A DNA stretch of 64,000 nucleotides, taken from Mycobacterium paraterrae. GTDB taxonomy: Bacteria; Actinomycetota; Actinomycetes; Mycobacteriales; Mycobacteriaceae. The stretch spans positions 2,046,001 to 2,110,000 of the forward strand of contig NZ_CP092488.2 in NCBI RefSeq assembly GCF_022430545.2, read 5' to 3'. The position numbers and the translations under genes were made by a program. This document shows, piece after piece, positions 15,461 through 23,558 of this stretch. Numbering within the stretch: position 1 is the stretch's first letter; every line of letters begins with the position of its first letter. The notes under the pieces were generated by a model that was not told the DNA's origin, did not search any database, and saw only the letters and a list, made by a program, of their open reading frames with translations.

Positions 15461-15913
15461 TCAGGTGGACGGGTAGGTCTGGGGTAGGCGTACCACCTGC
15501 ACGAAGAACTCGTCGATCTGACGCACCGCGTTCATGAACTGGTCGAGGTCGACAGGTTTGGTGACGTAGGCGTTGGCATGCAGCTTGTAGCTGCGCAGGA
15601 TGTCTTCTTCGGCTTGTGAGGTGGTGAGCACGACGACGGGGATATGACACAGGTCCGGGTCTGACTTGATGGTCTCCAGAACTTGCCGGCCGTCGTATTT
15701 GGGCAGGTTCAGGTCGAGCAGTATCAAGTCAGGTCGGGCCGCGTCCTGGTGGGCGCCTCGTCGGTAGAGGTAGTCGAGACCTTCCTGGCCATCGTGGGCA
15801 ACACTGAGGGTATTGCGAATCTTATTGTGCTCGAATGCTTCTCGGGTAATGAGCTCGTCCCCAGGATCGTCTTCGATGAGCAGGACGACGATAGGGCGGT
15901 CTTCAGGTGTCAC
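15461..15913 (-). CDS. Single-domain response regulator (Rcp1-like)
   Basis: 150 aa receiver domain only: acidic pocket EDD at 14-16, phosphoacceptor Asp67 in LLDLNLP, Thr97 region VVLTTSQ, Lys119 in TKPV. Large insertions relative to CheY place it with Rcp1-type regulators that pair with phytochrome-like kinases. It has no output domain, so it must signal through protein contacts or act as a phosphate sink. It overlaps the kinase gene by 4 nt and is the last gene of the three-gene operon. Confidence 0.92.
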   Translation of the reverse strand: MTPEDRPIVVLLIEDDPGDELITREAFEHNKIRNTLSVAHDGQEGLDYLYRRGAHQDAARPDLILLDLNLPKYDGRQVLETIKSDPDLCHIPVVVLTTSQAEEDILRSYKLHANAYVTKPVDLDQFMNAVRQIDEFFVQVVRLPQTYPST

Positions 15914-17550
15914 AGATGTGTCGCTTCCTCATTAGTTGCAAACTGCATGTCGGTGCTGCCCGAGTTGCCGATTGGCAGCGACATGCAAAAACGGGTTCCC
16001 GCGGTGTAATCGGTGTCGATCCAAATCCTCCCTGCATGATGCTCGACGATCTTCTTGCAGATCGCCAGCCCGATCCCAGTACCGCTGTAGGCGGTCCGAG
16101 CGTGGAGGCGTTGGAAAATCACGAAAACTTTGTCGGCAAATTCCGCCGGAATACCGATGCCGTTGTCCGACACGGTGATTAGCCATTGATCACCAGAGTC
16201 GGCGGCGACGGACTCGCAAGTGATCTCGATGTGTGGCGCGACACCGTCCCTGGCGAACTTCATCGCGTTACCAACCAGGTTCTGCCACAACATCGTCAGC
16301 AAAGTGGGGTCACCGGTCACCAGCGGGTGACGTACTCCGGTGCGGGAAATCTCAGCACCGGAGTCTTCGATTGCGGTGCTGAGATTCCCCAGCGCGGTGT
16401 CGAGCGCCCCGTCGAGGTCGACCTCGACATGCCGGTCGTTGAGCCGGCCCACCCTGGAGAAGGTGAGCAGGTCGTTGATCAGTACTTGCATGCGCTTGGC
16501 GCCGTCGACGGCAAAGTCGATGTATTCGACACCGCGGTCGTCGAGTTTGTCGCCGTAGCGCTTTTGCAGTAATTGACAAAACGACGCGACCTTTCGCAAT
16601 GGCTCCTGCAGGTCGTGCGACGCGACGTAGGCAAACTGCTCGAGTTCGGCGTTGGATCGCCGCAGCTCGATCGCCTGGGCGTCCATCACTTCGGCCTGTT
16701 CGATCAGCCGCGCCTGGGCGGACTGTGAGGAGCCGAGCTCGTCGACGATGCGCTTGCGCATGTCGTCGACATCGGTCGCAATCCCTTGAACGTCGCGCGG
16801 CCCGCGCGCAACGATCCGTTCAGCGAAGTTTCCTTCGGTGACCCGCCGGCACGCGGCAGCCAACGCGGCGAGGGGACGGGTAACCGCCCACTGGCTCAGC
16901 AGCCCCAACGCCACGGCGGTCAACAGGAACACGCCGACCAGGGCGAGCAACACTTTGTCGCGCCAGCTGCGCACCGAAATGAATTCGGCCTTGCCGTCGA
17001 CGACGGCCGCCGTCAAATGCTGAGTCTGGTTGTCCAACAGCGCACGAATACCGTCGAACTGGGCTTTGCCCCGTTGCGCGGTGGCACTGCTCACTGCAGT
17101 GGGAACGCCCACCGTGACACCGGCGATCAGCGGCTCGGCGTACGAGGTTCGCCAGGCGGTGCTGGCGCGTTCGATCGCATCAAGGTCGGCGATCAGTCCG
17201 GGGCGCTGAGCCAACTTCTGTCGGATGTTCTGTACCGCAACGAGTTCCGCGCGCTGACCGGTGAAGTAGGGGTCCAAGAATTGTTTGTCGGCCGAGATCA
17301 CGTATCCGCGCACCGCGGTCTCTTGATCGCTGAGCGCAGCCTGCAATTGATAGGCGGCCGCGCGGGCCGGCTGGATGGACTCGATCAGCTGACGCGACAC
17401 ACCGTCGCTGCGATTGACCAAGATCGATCCGGCCACCGCGCCGGCGACGACCATCACACCCATCACGCCCAAAACGACGTTGAGCCAACCCTGCACCGTG
17501 AGCTGTACGCGCGCCTCCCGCCGCATCTCACTAGCCGTCGCACGGCTCAT
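15910..17550 (-). CDS. Membrane histidine kinase with CHASE3-like sensor and HAMP
   Basis: 546 aa. TM1 about 22-45, an extracytoplasmic CHASE3-like helical domain about 50-195 (SDQETAVRGYVISADKQFLDPY), TM2 about 199-220, HAMP about 222-275, a short coiled coil, and HisKA with SHDLQEPLRKV (His312). The HATPase domain has N-box NLVGNAMKFA, VSDNGIGIP and GTGIGLAICKKI. The SHDLQEPL H-box is typical of the phytochrome-related HWE/HisKA kinases that pair with Rcp1-type regulators, which fits the downstream gene. Both neighbours overlap by 4 nt. The signal is unknown. Confidence 0.93.
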   Translation of the reverse strand: MSRATASEMRREARVQLTVQGWLNVVLGVMGVMVVAGAVAGSILVNRSDGVSRQLIESIQPARAAAYQLQAALSDQETAVRGYVISADKQFLDPYFTGQRAELVAVQNIRQKLAQRPGLIADLDAIERASTAWRTSYAEPLIAGVTVGVPTAVSSATAQRGKAQFDGIRALLDNQTQHLTAAVVDGKAEFISVRSWRDKVLLALVGVFLLTAVALGLLSQWAVTRPLAALAAACRRVTEGNFAERIVARGPRDVQGIATDVDDMRKRIVDELGSSQSAQARLIEQAEVMDAQAIELRRSNAELEQFAYVASHDLQEPLRKVASFCQLLQKRYGDKLDDRGVEYIDFAVDGAKRMQVLINDLLTFSRVGRLNDRHVEVDLDGALDTALGNLSTAIEDSGAEISRTGVRHPLVTGDPTLLTMLWQNLVGNAMKFARDGVAPHIEITCESVAADSGDQWLITVSDNGIGIPAEFADKVFVIFQRLHARTAYSGTGIGLAICKKIVEHHAGRIWIDTDYTAGTRFCMSLPIGNSGSTDMQFATNEEATHL

Positions 17551-18788
17551 CTGGTTGTCCGCTCTATGCGTAGCACCGCAACGTCGTCACTGAATCCGCC
17601 GTGAACCATCGCGCGTTGTTCGGCCGCGTCGACAAGAGCGGTGACGAACTGCGGGCCGGGCAAGTCTGCTAACGATTGGCCGAGCGCCAGCAGCCCGTCT
17701 TCCCCGAGGCGCTCCCTGCCTGGACCCGAATAACCCTCGAACAAGCCGTCGGTGAGCAACACCAGACCGCTTCCGCGCGGCACGTCCACGTCGCACTCAG
17801 GCCAGTCGGCGGACAATACGCCCAGCGGCGGGCCGCCGGCCGGCTCCACCCACTCGACGACACCGCCGCCGTGCAACAGCAACGGCGGGTGCCCGGCCCG
17901 CACAGCGCGAACGCGGTCATCCGGATAGACAGCTAAGTTGAGCACCGTTGCGAAGGCCCGGTCGGTGCACTCCACACGCAGAATCCGGTTGAGCTGGCGC
18001 ATCCGCTCGACCCCGTCCACACCGGCCAGTACCAAGGCGCGCCACGCGATGCGCAGGCCTACTCCCAGCGCCGCCTCTTCTGGCCCATGCCCGAACACGT
18101 CGCCGATCATCACGTGAACGACGCGATCGGCGGTCTGCACCACGTCATAGAAATCTCCGCCCAGCAGACCGCTCTTGCGGCTCGGCCGGTACTGGGTGAC
18201 GACTTCGACGCCGGGATCGTCGAGCAGCAGCGGCGCCGGGAGCAGCCCGCGCTCCAGCCGGGCGTTCTCCTGGGCCTGGAGCAAACTCACTCGCAGATCC
18301 GCCGCGGTGAGCTCGGCACGCTTCCGTTCCACCGCGTACAGCAGCGCACGGCGCAACGTCTCGGGCTCCACGCGGTCCTTGACTAGATAGTCCTGGGCGC
18401 CGGCAGCTACCGCGGACACGCCCACGTGTTCGTCGTTCATCCCGGTGAGCACGACGATGGGCACAGTCGCATCGCATCTGTTGATACGTCCGAGGGCCCC
18501 CACGCCGTCGGCGTCAGCCAGGTGCAGATCGAGCAACACGCAGTCCGGCCGGCCCTTCGCGAGTTCACGCTCGGCCTCTGCCAACGACTGTGCCCATACC
18601 AATCGCACGGTGGCGTTGATGTCAGCGATCAGTTCTTCTACCAGCAGCGCGTCACCGCGGTCATCCTCAACCAGCAATACGGTCAACGATTGAGGCGAGA
18701 GCGCTGCCGTGACGTCCGTCCTGGCAAGGCCCGCCGAAACGAGTCCTTCTGGACCAAGCATGCGCCACCCGTGTACTTGAACTGTCAC
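17547..18788 (-). CDS. Response regulator fused to a PP2C/SpoIIE-type phosphatase
   Basis: 413 aa. Receiver domain residues 35-155 with EDD at 41-43, Asp87 in LLDLHL and Lys in LVKDRV. A coiled-coil linker (AELTAADLRVSLLQAQENARLERGLLPAP) follows. The SpoIIE/RsbU-type phosphatase domain runs from about 200 to 410, with GGDFYDVV, GDVFGHG and GFSDDVAVL metal-site motifs. Such proteins dephosphorylate anti-sigma-factor antagonists in partner-switching pathways. No anti-sigma factor or STAS antagonist is encoded in the window, so the target is elsewhere. GTG start 18788; ATG 18761 is an alternative. First gene of the operon. Confidence 0.9.
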   Translation of the reverse strand: MTVQVHGWRMLGPEGLVSAGLARTDVTAALSPQSLTVLLVEDDRGDALLVEELIADINATVRLVWAQSLAEAERELAKGRPDCVLLDLHLADADGVGALGRINRCDATVPIVVLTGMNDEHVGVSAVAAGAQDYLVKDRVEPETLRRALLYAVERKRAELTAADLRVSLLQAQENARLERGLLPAPLLLDDPGVEVVTQYRPSRKSGLLGGDFYDVVQTADRVVHVMIGDVFGHGPEEAALGVGLRIAWRALVLAGVDGVERMRQLNRILRVECTDRAFATVLNLAVYPDDRVRAVRAGHPPLLLHGGGVVEWVEPAGGPPLGVLSADWPECDVDVPRGSGLVLLTDGLFEGYSGPGRERLGEDGLLALGQSLADLPGPQFVTALVDAAEQRAMVHGGFSDDVAVLRIERTTR

Positions 18789-18901
18789 AACACCCGGTGA
18801 GGGGCTCAGCCATCCTATCCAGTGCCGTCGCGAAACCAGCGATACGCCCCGATCGGCTAACGGCGATGGGCAATGGTCCCCGCCGTGCAGCTTGCTAGAG
18901 G

Positions 18902-19408
18902 CTACGGTCGGTGGTCTTCATGAATTGCCGCCAGATGGTTCAGGATTCGCTCGTTGACAGTGGCGAGGGTGTCGAGCTCGGCCGGCGTGAGCAGGTCGAT
19001 GAAATTCCGGCGGACGTCGTCGACGTGACCGCGTGCCGCCTTCTCGATGGCGGCGCGGCCTTTCGGCTCTAGGCACACCATGGTGCTACGAGCGTCGTCG
19101 GGGTTGGGCGCGCGCCTGATCAGCCCGTCCTTCTCCATTCGCCGTACCTGATGTGAGACCCGGCTTTTCTCCCAGCTCAGCGCGTTGCACAGATCGCGGG
19201 CCGGCATACAGTCACCAGCCTGTTCGGAGAGCGCCGCCAGTATCCGGTAGTCGGCGCCGGACAGGCCGAATTCCTGCAGCCCGCGGTGCAGGTGCAGTTC
19301 GAGTTGATGATGCGCGTGCAGGAAGGCGCGCCACGCGCGATCTTCTCGGGCGTCGAGCCAGTTCGGTTCCACAAGCAGCCATGCTATCCGGATTGGTTGA
19401 CGCGTCAT
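18902..19408 (-). CDS. MarR-family transcriptional regulator
   Basis: 168 aa. The winged helix is clear: DYRILAALSEQAGDCMPARDLCNALSWEKSRVSHQVRRMEKDGLIRRAPNPDDARSTMVCLEPKGRAAIEKA. The dimerisation helices lie on both sides. It is divergent from an F420/NADP oxidoreductase gene, with a perfect palindrome in the short gap (19423-19438). It is probably autoregulated and controls the oxidoreductase. Confidence 0.92.
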   Translation of the reverse strand: MTRQPIRIAWLLVEPNWLDAREDRAWRAFLHAHHQLELHLHRGLQEFGLSGADYRILAALSEQAGDCMPARDLCNALSWEKSRVSHQVRRMEKDGLIRRAPNPDDARSTMVCLEPKGRAAIEKAARGHVDDVRRNFIDLLTPAELDTLATVNERILNHLAAIHEDHRP

Positions 19409-19422
19409 CTAGTTTGCAATAA

Positions 19423-19438
19423 GGTTGACAAGTCAACC
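19423..19438. promoter_or_regulatory. MarR operator candidate, perfect palindrome
   Basis: GGTTGACAAGTCAACC has perfect 7-bp arms with a 2-bp centre. Half-site copies flank it: GGTTGAC at 19395-19401 and GTCAAC at 19445-19450. The palindrome lies 14 bp from the MarR start and 28 bp from the GTG of the oxidoreductase, so binding would block both promoters. Confidence 0.65.
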
Positions 19439-19466
19439 ATTCGGGTCAACGGGCAGGGGACTTCAC

Positions 19467-20090
19467 GTGAGCAGGATCAGCATCATCGGAACCGGGAACA
19501 TGGCCCGCGCCATCGGCGGACTCGCAGTGGCAGGCGGGAACACCGTGCAGATCATCGGCCGCGATCAGACCAAGGCTGCCGACCTAGCCAAGACGCTCGG
19601 CGGCAACGCCACCGCAGGCGGGCTGGGGGCCGTTCCGGCCGGGGACATCGTCATTCTGGCGCTTTTGCACGCGGACGTCGTTCCAGTCGTCACCGACTAC
19701 GGAGATCGTCTGGCGGGCAAAGTCATCGTCGACATCAGCAACCCCTTCAATGCCGCCGTCGACGGGTTGGCGATCCCCGAGGGCACCTCGGTCGCGCAGG
19801 AAGTCGCCAAGGTGGCTCCGGCCAGCGCCAGCGTGGTGAAGGCGTTCAACACCATCTTCGGTGTTGTGCTGGAGAAAGGTCGGCCGCTCGACGTTTTCCT
19901 TGCCGGTGACGACCAGTCCGCCAAAGAGAAGTTGTCCGAATTCATCGCCACCCTCGGGCTTCGTCCGCTCGACGTCGGCGGCTTGAGCATGGCGCATTGG
20001 CTCGAGGGCGCGGGTCTGCTTGTGATGGGCCTTGCCCGTCACGGAATGGGCAGTTTCGACTTCGCACTCGGTGCCGCGGTTCCCGGTTGA
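19467..20090 (+). CDS. F420/NADP oxidoreductase-like protein
   Basis: 207 aa from GTG 19467, chosen because AGGGGA precedes it and the protein then opens directly with the nucleotide-binding strand SRISIIGTGNMARAIGGLAVAGG. An in-frame ATG at 19425 lies in the operator and is disfavoured. The fold is that of NADPH-dependent F420 reductases and related YrrH/Fno-like proteins: Rossmann GxGxxA, LALLHADVVPVV, VVDISNPFN and KAFNTIFG. The C-terminal QEVAKVAPASASVVKAFNT and later GLRPLDVGGLSMAHWLEGAG also match. Whether it uses F420 or another partner cannot be read. Controlled by the divergent MarR (inference). Confidence 0.85.
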   Translation: MSRISIIGTGNMARAIGGLAVAGGNTVQIIGRDQTKAADLAKTLGGNATAGGLGAVPAGDIVILALLHADVVPVVTDYGDRLAGKVIVDISNPFNAAVDGLAIPEGTSVAQEVAKVAPASASVVKAFNTIFGVVLEKGRPLDVFLAGDDQSAKEKLSEFIATLGLRPLDVGGLSMAHWLEGAGLLVMGLARHGMGSFDFALGAAVPG

Positions 20091-20124
20091 GCCCCACGGA
20101 CCTGACACTTGCGCTACCGAGCCT

Positions 20125-20334
20125 TCACGCCGTCCCGTTCTCACGACTGGCAGTAAGCCGAGAGTCGAGTCCAGGCATCTCCTTGAATACCTTCCGCAAG
20201 GGAACAGGTCCCCGATCGATGATCCGAGCGCCGAAGATGACGTGCCACACGTGGTGATAAGCAGCGTCGAGCGCGTCGTCGTCGGAGGCGGACGGTGGTT
20301 CGGCCATCTCGCCTATGCTAGCGCGTTGGTTCAC
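20125..20334 (-). CDS. Small hypothetical protein
   Basis: 69 aa, or 60 aa from the internal ATG at 20307 (MAEPPSASDDDALDAAYHHVWHVIFGARII). It fills the 297-bp gap between the oxidoreductase and the GAF-ANTAR gene, and codon use looks like coding sequence. No family is recognised, there is no signal or membrane segment, and its RKVFKEMPGLDSRL end is moderately polar. It may be real, but support is limited to the open frame and position. Confidence 0.45.
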   Translation of the reverse strand: MNQRASIGEMAEPPSASDDDALDAAYHHVWHVIFGARIIDRGPVPLRKVFKEMPGLDSRLTASRENGTA

Positions 20335-20387
20335 TTATTGAACATTCCGGGGAGTCGGATGGGCGTCCGGTCTGATGAACAGCGCGC

Positions 20388-21098
20388 TCAAAGATCGCCG
20401 GGGTCCACCTCTCGTCGTAAGGCGAGTCGGGTACAGATGTCGTCGAGCGGGAGCTTGGCACTCGTCGCCAGTCGTTCGAGCAACACGAACGCCTCGTCAG
20501 CGCTGATGCCGAATCGGTGCATGAGCATGCCTTCGGCTTGTCCGATGATGTCGCGCGACCTTAGGGCACTCTGTATTCGGCCCATGCGTAGCAGCGAATT
20601 CCATACTGCCGCAATGTGAATGCTGTAGGTGTGTGCGATGTCGAACGCTTCGGCGCCGAAGCTGTGGGGTGGCTCGGCGTGCAGATTCAACGCTCCGAAG
20701 CTCTGCGAACCCGCCGACAGGTCGAAACAGATCATCGAACGGACTGGGGTGGCATCCAGCGCAGCTGCGCGAAAATTCGGCCAGCGCGAATCGCCGACCA
20801 GGTCGGTGACGCTGACGCTGTGTCGCTGACGCGCCGCCTCCAGACAGGGGCCTTGGTCGTAGCGCTGCTGCAGGTAGTCCAGCAGCGCTGAATACCGATG
20901 CGTCGCGGTGGCAGCATGGATGCCGCCATTCTCGTCGACGGCAGTAATTCCGGCATATTGTGCGCCCGGCACGTCGTGAGCAGCGCTCGACGTCAGCTTG
21001 CCCAAGGCCGTTGACAAGCCTATGGTGTCGTCTTCCTGAATCTCCCGCACCAGTGCGGCGAGGCGCACGTGCAAGGCATGGGGGCCGTTCAATCGCAC
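20388..21098 (-). CDS. GAF-ANTAR regulatory protein
   Basis: 236 aa. A GAF domain (residues about 25-160, QYAGITAVDENGGIHAATATH, RYDQGPCLEAARQRHSVSVTDLVGDSRWPNF) is followed by an ANTAR RNA-binding domain (about 175-230, SRDIIGQAEGMLMHRFGISADEAFVLLERLA). ANTAR proteins bind two-hairpin motifs in nascent mRNA and prevent termination; the GAF part supplies a ligand or redox input. Many such proteins occur in mycobacteria. A second one lies at 54387-55154. The neighbour targets are not apparent. Confidence 0.92.
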   Translation of the reverse strand: MRLNGPHALHVRLAALVREIQEDDTIGLSTALGKLTSSAAHDVPGAQYAGITAVDENGGIHAATATHRYSALLDYLQQRYDQGPCLEAARQRHSVSVTDLVGDSRWPNFRAAALDATPVRSMICFDLSAGSQSFGALNLHAEPPHSFGAEAFDIAHTYSIHIAAVWNSLLRMGRIQSALRSRDIIGQAEGMLMHRFGISADEAFVLLERLATSAKLPLDDICTRLALRREVDPGDL

Positions 21099-21518
21099 CG
21101 CCGCTCACGGGTAGGGCTCACGGCAAGGTGAATGCCATCGCGTCCGCTTGCCGTCGCTTCAACCTACACCGACAACGTGTTCCTGAACATAGATGTTCGA
21201 GGCAGGCATACGTTCGGAGGACGTCCGGAACGGATGTCGTCGGGACATAAATCGTGGGCGTCTTCGCGCCATTACCCGACACTTCGGTCAGAGCCTCCGC
21301 GTGCCGACGGTGCCGCTGGAAAGGTTACAAACGGCCGCCGGCAGCGTACTGTCAAGGTGAGCCGTTTCGTTGTCAACAAGGATCTGCCGCAACAGCAGCC
21401 GATCACATTGTTGCCCAATGGGATTCCTCCGTTTCCAGTGGCAGCGGGAAGCGACGCCCTGCCCGTGAGGAATCCCTTCGATGAGTAATTTCTGCTTGTC
21501 ACATCGGTTCGGTGTCCG
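21099..21518. other. 420-bp gap without a convincing gene
   Basis: Between the divergent GAF-ANTAR and DUF5994 genes. A plus-strand open frame (21132-21488) has no Shine-Dalgarno and an amino-acid content unlike a folded protein. A GAACATAGATGTTC palindrome is present at 21185-21198; its 6-bp spacer does not fit the LexA box. The region probably holds promoters and an mRNA leader for one or both flanking genes. Confidence 0.5.
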
Positions 21519-21998
21519 ATGAGCGAGTGGCGGGCGGCCAGTCTCGTCCGGTTTTCGATTGCCGAAGCACGCGGTGGAGACATCGACGGAGCGTGGTGGC
21601 CGCGGGTTGACCGCATGACCATCGAGTTGCCTCGTCTGGTCACTGCGCTGACTCCACTGCTCGGCCGGATCGATTCCATCAACGTCAATTGGTCACACCT
21701 GCAGCGGCCACCCAATCTGAACTGGCCGGGCTGGGAGCACAAAGCCCAACACGTCATTACGCTCAACGGTGAAGATGCCCGCGTCAACCTGTTGGTCATC
21801 GCATACCACACCCATAGCGGGCTCGCGCTCATGGTGTTGCGACGTGCCGCCGGACTTCCCATCGTCCCGAGCGATCGCGAAAAGCCCGCATTCAGGACCG
21901 CCGGGTCCGTCCTCCAAGCCGCGATGACACAGCGCGCCGCGGCGGGGCATGCCGCCGCGGCTAGCACTCTGCAACCGAGCGAGCCGAGATGGCAATGA
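21519..21998 (+). CDS. DUF5994 family protein
   Basis: 159 aa. Recognised from RGGDIDGAWWPRVDRMTIELPRLVTALTPLLGRIDSINVNWSHL and the later QHVITLNGEDARVNLLVIAYHTHSGLALMVLRRAAGLP, the usual layout of this actinobacterial family of unknown function. No signal peptide or membrane segment. It appears monocistronic; upstream sequence offers no better start than ATG 21519. Confidence 0.8.
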   Translation: MSEWRAASLVRFSIAEARGGDIDGAWWPRVDRMTIELPRLVTALTPLLGRIDSINVNWSHLQRPPNLNWPGWEHKAQHVITLNGEDARVNLLVIAYHTHSGLALMVLRRAAGLPIVPSDREKPAFRTAGSVLQAAMTQRAAAGHAAAASTLQPSEPRWQ

Positions 21999-22252
21999 CG
22001 GCAACGGGACCGGTATCCAGATAGCGAAGGGTATTCGGCGCGATGCCGAAATTCGCCGGCACGCATGAAACCATGAACGGCGAGGGACCGGGCGCGTCTT
22101 CGACCCAAACTGCTAAACGTCTCAGGGTTCAGAATACGAGTCCCCGGTGCTGTGGGTGGTTACCCCGCTCGGTCCCTTCCTGATCCGCCACTGGTGAACC
22201 GCAACCACACCAGAAGGCCGGCGCTGTCCAGCCGACACTACGATCGTGGTTC

Positions 22253-23230
22253 ATGACCGAACGAGCACCGGGAAGGCCGGCCTCGGCCGCATCGGCCGGC
22301 GAGATCGCACCGCTCGATGTCGTCGGTTCTGGAATCCTTCCCCCGGTCGAGGTCCGAGTGCGCCGCGCTTTTTGGGTGCTCGAGCGGCTGGCGCCGTTTC
22401 TGGGATCGCGGTGGGCAGTCGAATTATGGTGTACCCCACCGATTCTCGAGTCGAGTTTGCGCATGCCGCCCGGTGTGTCGCCGGGGCGGCCGGTAGAAGC
22501 GTATTGGGACGGCCATCGCGTTGCCGGCGAGGAATGGGGCGAAGGGCCGCCCGTGTATCTCGTTCACGGTTGGGGAGGCCAGCGCGCGCATCTGGCTGTC
22601 TTCGTCAAACCGCTGGTCGAGGCGGGTTATCGGGCCGTGGCGTTCGACCTGCCCAGCCATAACGAATCCGATCCGGGTGCGCTCGCGCCCGGCCGCACCA
22701 CCGCCATCGAGTGCGCCGACGCGATAGCGGCGATGATCGAAGCCCACGGACCCGCCAGGGCGGTGATAGCGCACTCGCTCGGCGCGAATGCGACCGCCTT
22801 GGCGGCGGCGCAGGGCACCCAGGTGGGCCGATTGGTCTTTCTGGCGCCCATGGGCGATTTTCCGCTCTATCTCGACCTGTTCGCCGCGCGTCACGGCTTC
22901 GGCCGCCGAATCCGTGCCGGGCTGCATCGTCGCCTGGAAAAACGCATCGCGATGCCACTGGAAGAGACGAACATGACGCGGATCGGTCGACGGGCGAACT
23001 ATCCGCCGCTGCTCCTCATCCACGACCCCGACGATCCCGACAGCCCCTACGCTGCCAGCGAACGACTGGCCGCGGCGTGGCAGGGTGCGCGATTGATGAC
23101 CACGCGAGGGCTTGGCCGACTCGCGCATTACCGGATCCTTCGTCACCGCCCGGCGATCAACGCCGGAATGGAGTTCATCGGCCCCCAAGCGGTCAACCCG
23201 AACGCCGCAGAGCCACCTAATGAGAGCTAG
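22253..23230 (+). CDS. Alpha/beta hydrolase
   Basis: 325 aa. An N-terminal extension of about 95 residues (RRAFWVLERLAPFLGSRWAVELWCTPP) precedes the core. The oxyanion motif is LVHGWGG, the nucleophile AHSLGA, the acid lies in HDPDDPDSPY and the His in RLAHYRILR. Lipase/esterase-type fold with an unknown substrate; the extension suggests a lid. No operon partner; the next gene is convergent. Confidence 0.85.
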   Translation: MTERAPGRPASAASAGEIAPLDVVGSGILPPVEVRVRRAFWVLERLAPFLGSRWAVELWCTPPILESSLRMPPGVSPGRPVEAYWDGHRVAGEEWGEGPPVYLVHGWGGQRAHLAVFVKPLVEAGYRAVAFDLPSHNESDPGALAPGRTTAIECADAIAAMIEAHGPARAVIAHSLGANATALAAAQGTQVGRLVFLAPMGDFPLYLDLFAARHGFGRRIRAGLHRRLEKRIAMPLEETNMTRIGRRANYPPLLLIHDPDDPDSPYAASERLAAAWQGARLMTTRGLGRLAHYRILRHRPAINAGMEFIGPQAVNPNAAEPPNES

Positions 23231-23264
23231 CGCCGGCCGACCCGCGCATCAAAGTCGCTGCGGC

Positions 23265-23549
23265 TCAGGTGGTCCAGTTGTCCACCAGGTCGGACCATCG
23301 CCGGGAGATGGTCTTCTCGAGCTCGTCGCGAGTGCGCCGGCTCATCACGTCACCGGGTTCACGTGCACCGACCGCTAATCGCGCCAACTCCGCAACCTGC
23401 TGAGGCTCGAGCCCGAAGGTGACCAACGTGTCGAGGTCGGTGTCGGTGTCGAGGTCGTCCGGCAGCGGTGAGTGGGCAAGCAGGACAGCCACGTTCTCCT
23501 CACCCACCTCGAGAAGCATGGCGACCAGACTCGACTTCTCGACCTTCAT
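23265..23549 (-). CDS. Small acidic protein at the end of a catabolic operon
   Basis: 94 aa, unrecognised family. Acidic and mostly helical: MKVEKSSLVAMLLEVGEENVAVLLAHSPLPDD, then VTFGLEPQQVAELARLAVGAREPGDVMSRRTRDELEKTISRRWSDLVDNW. It lies 9 bp after the amidohydrolase stop on the same strand, so it is almost certainly co-transcribed. A regulatory or structural partner of the upstream enzymes is possible, but nothing in the sequence says which. Confidence 0.7.
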   Translation of the reverse strand: MKVEKSSLVAMLLEVGEENVAVLLAHSPLPDDLDTDTDLDTLVTFGLEPQQVAELARLAVGAREPGDVMSRRTRDELEKTISRRWSDLVDNWTT

Positions 23550-23558
23550 GAAGCGGGT

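Noticed and set aside
21185..21198. LexA/SOS box (GAACATAGATGTTC)
   Set aside because: The spacer is 6 bp, but the mycobacterial box needs GAAC-N4-GTTC.
21132..21488. Plus-strand open frame of 118 codons
   Set aside because: No ribosome site, no recognisable fold, and composition of a random high-GC frame; likely leader sequence.
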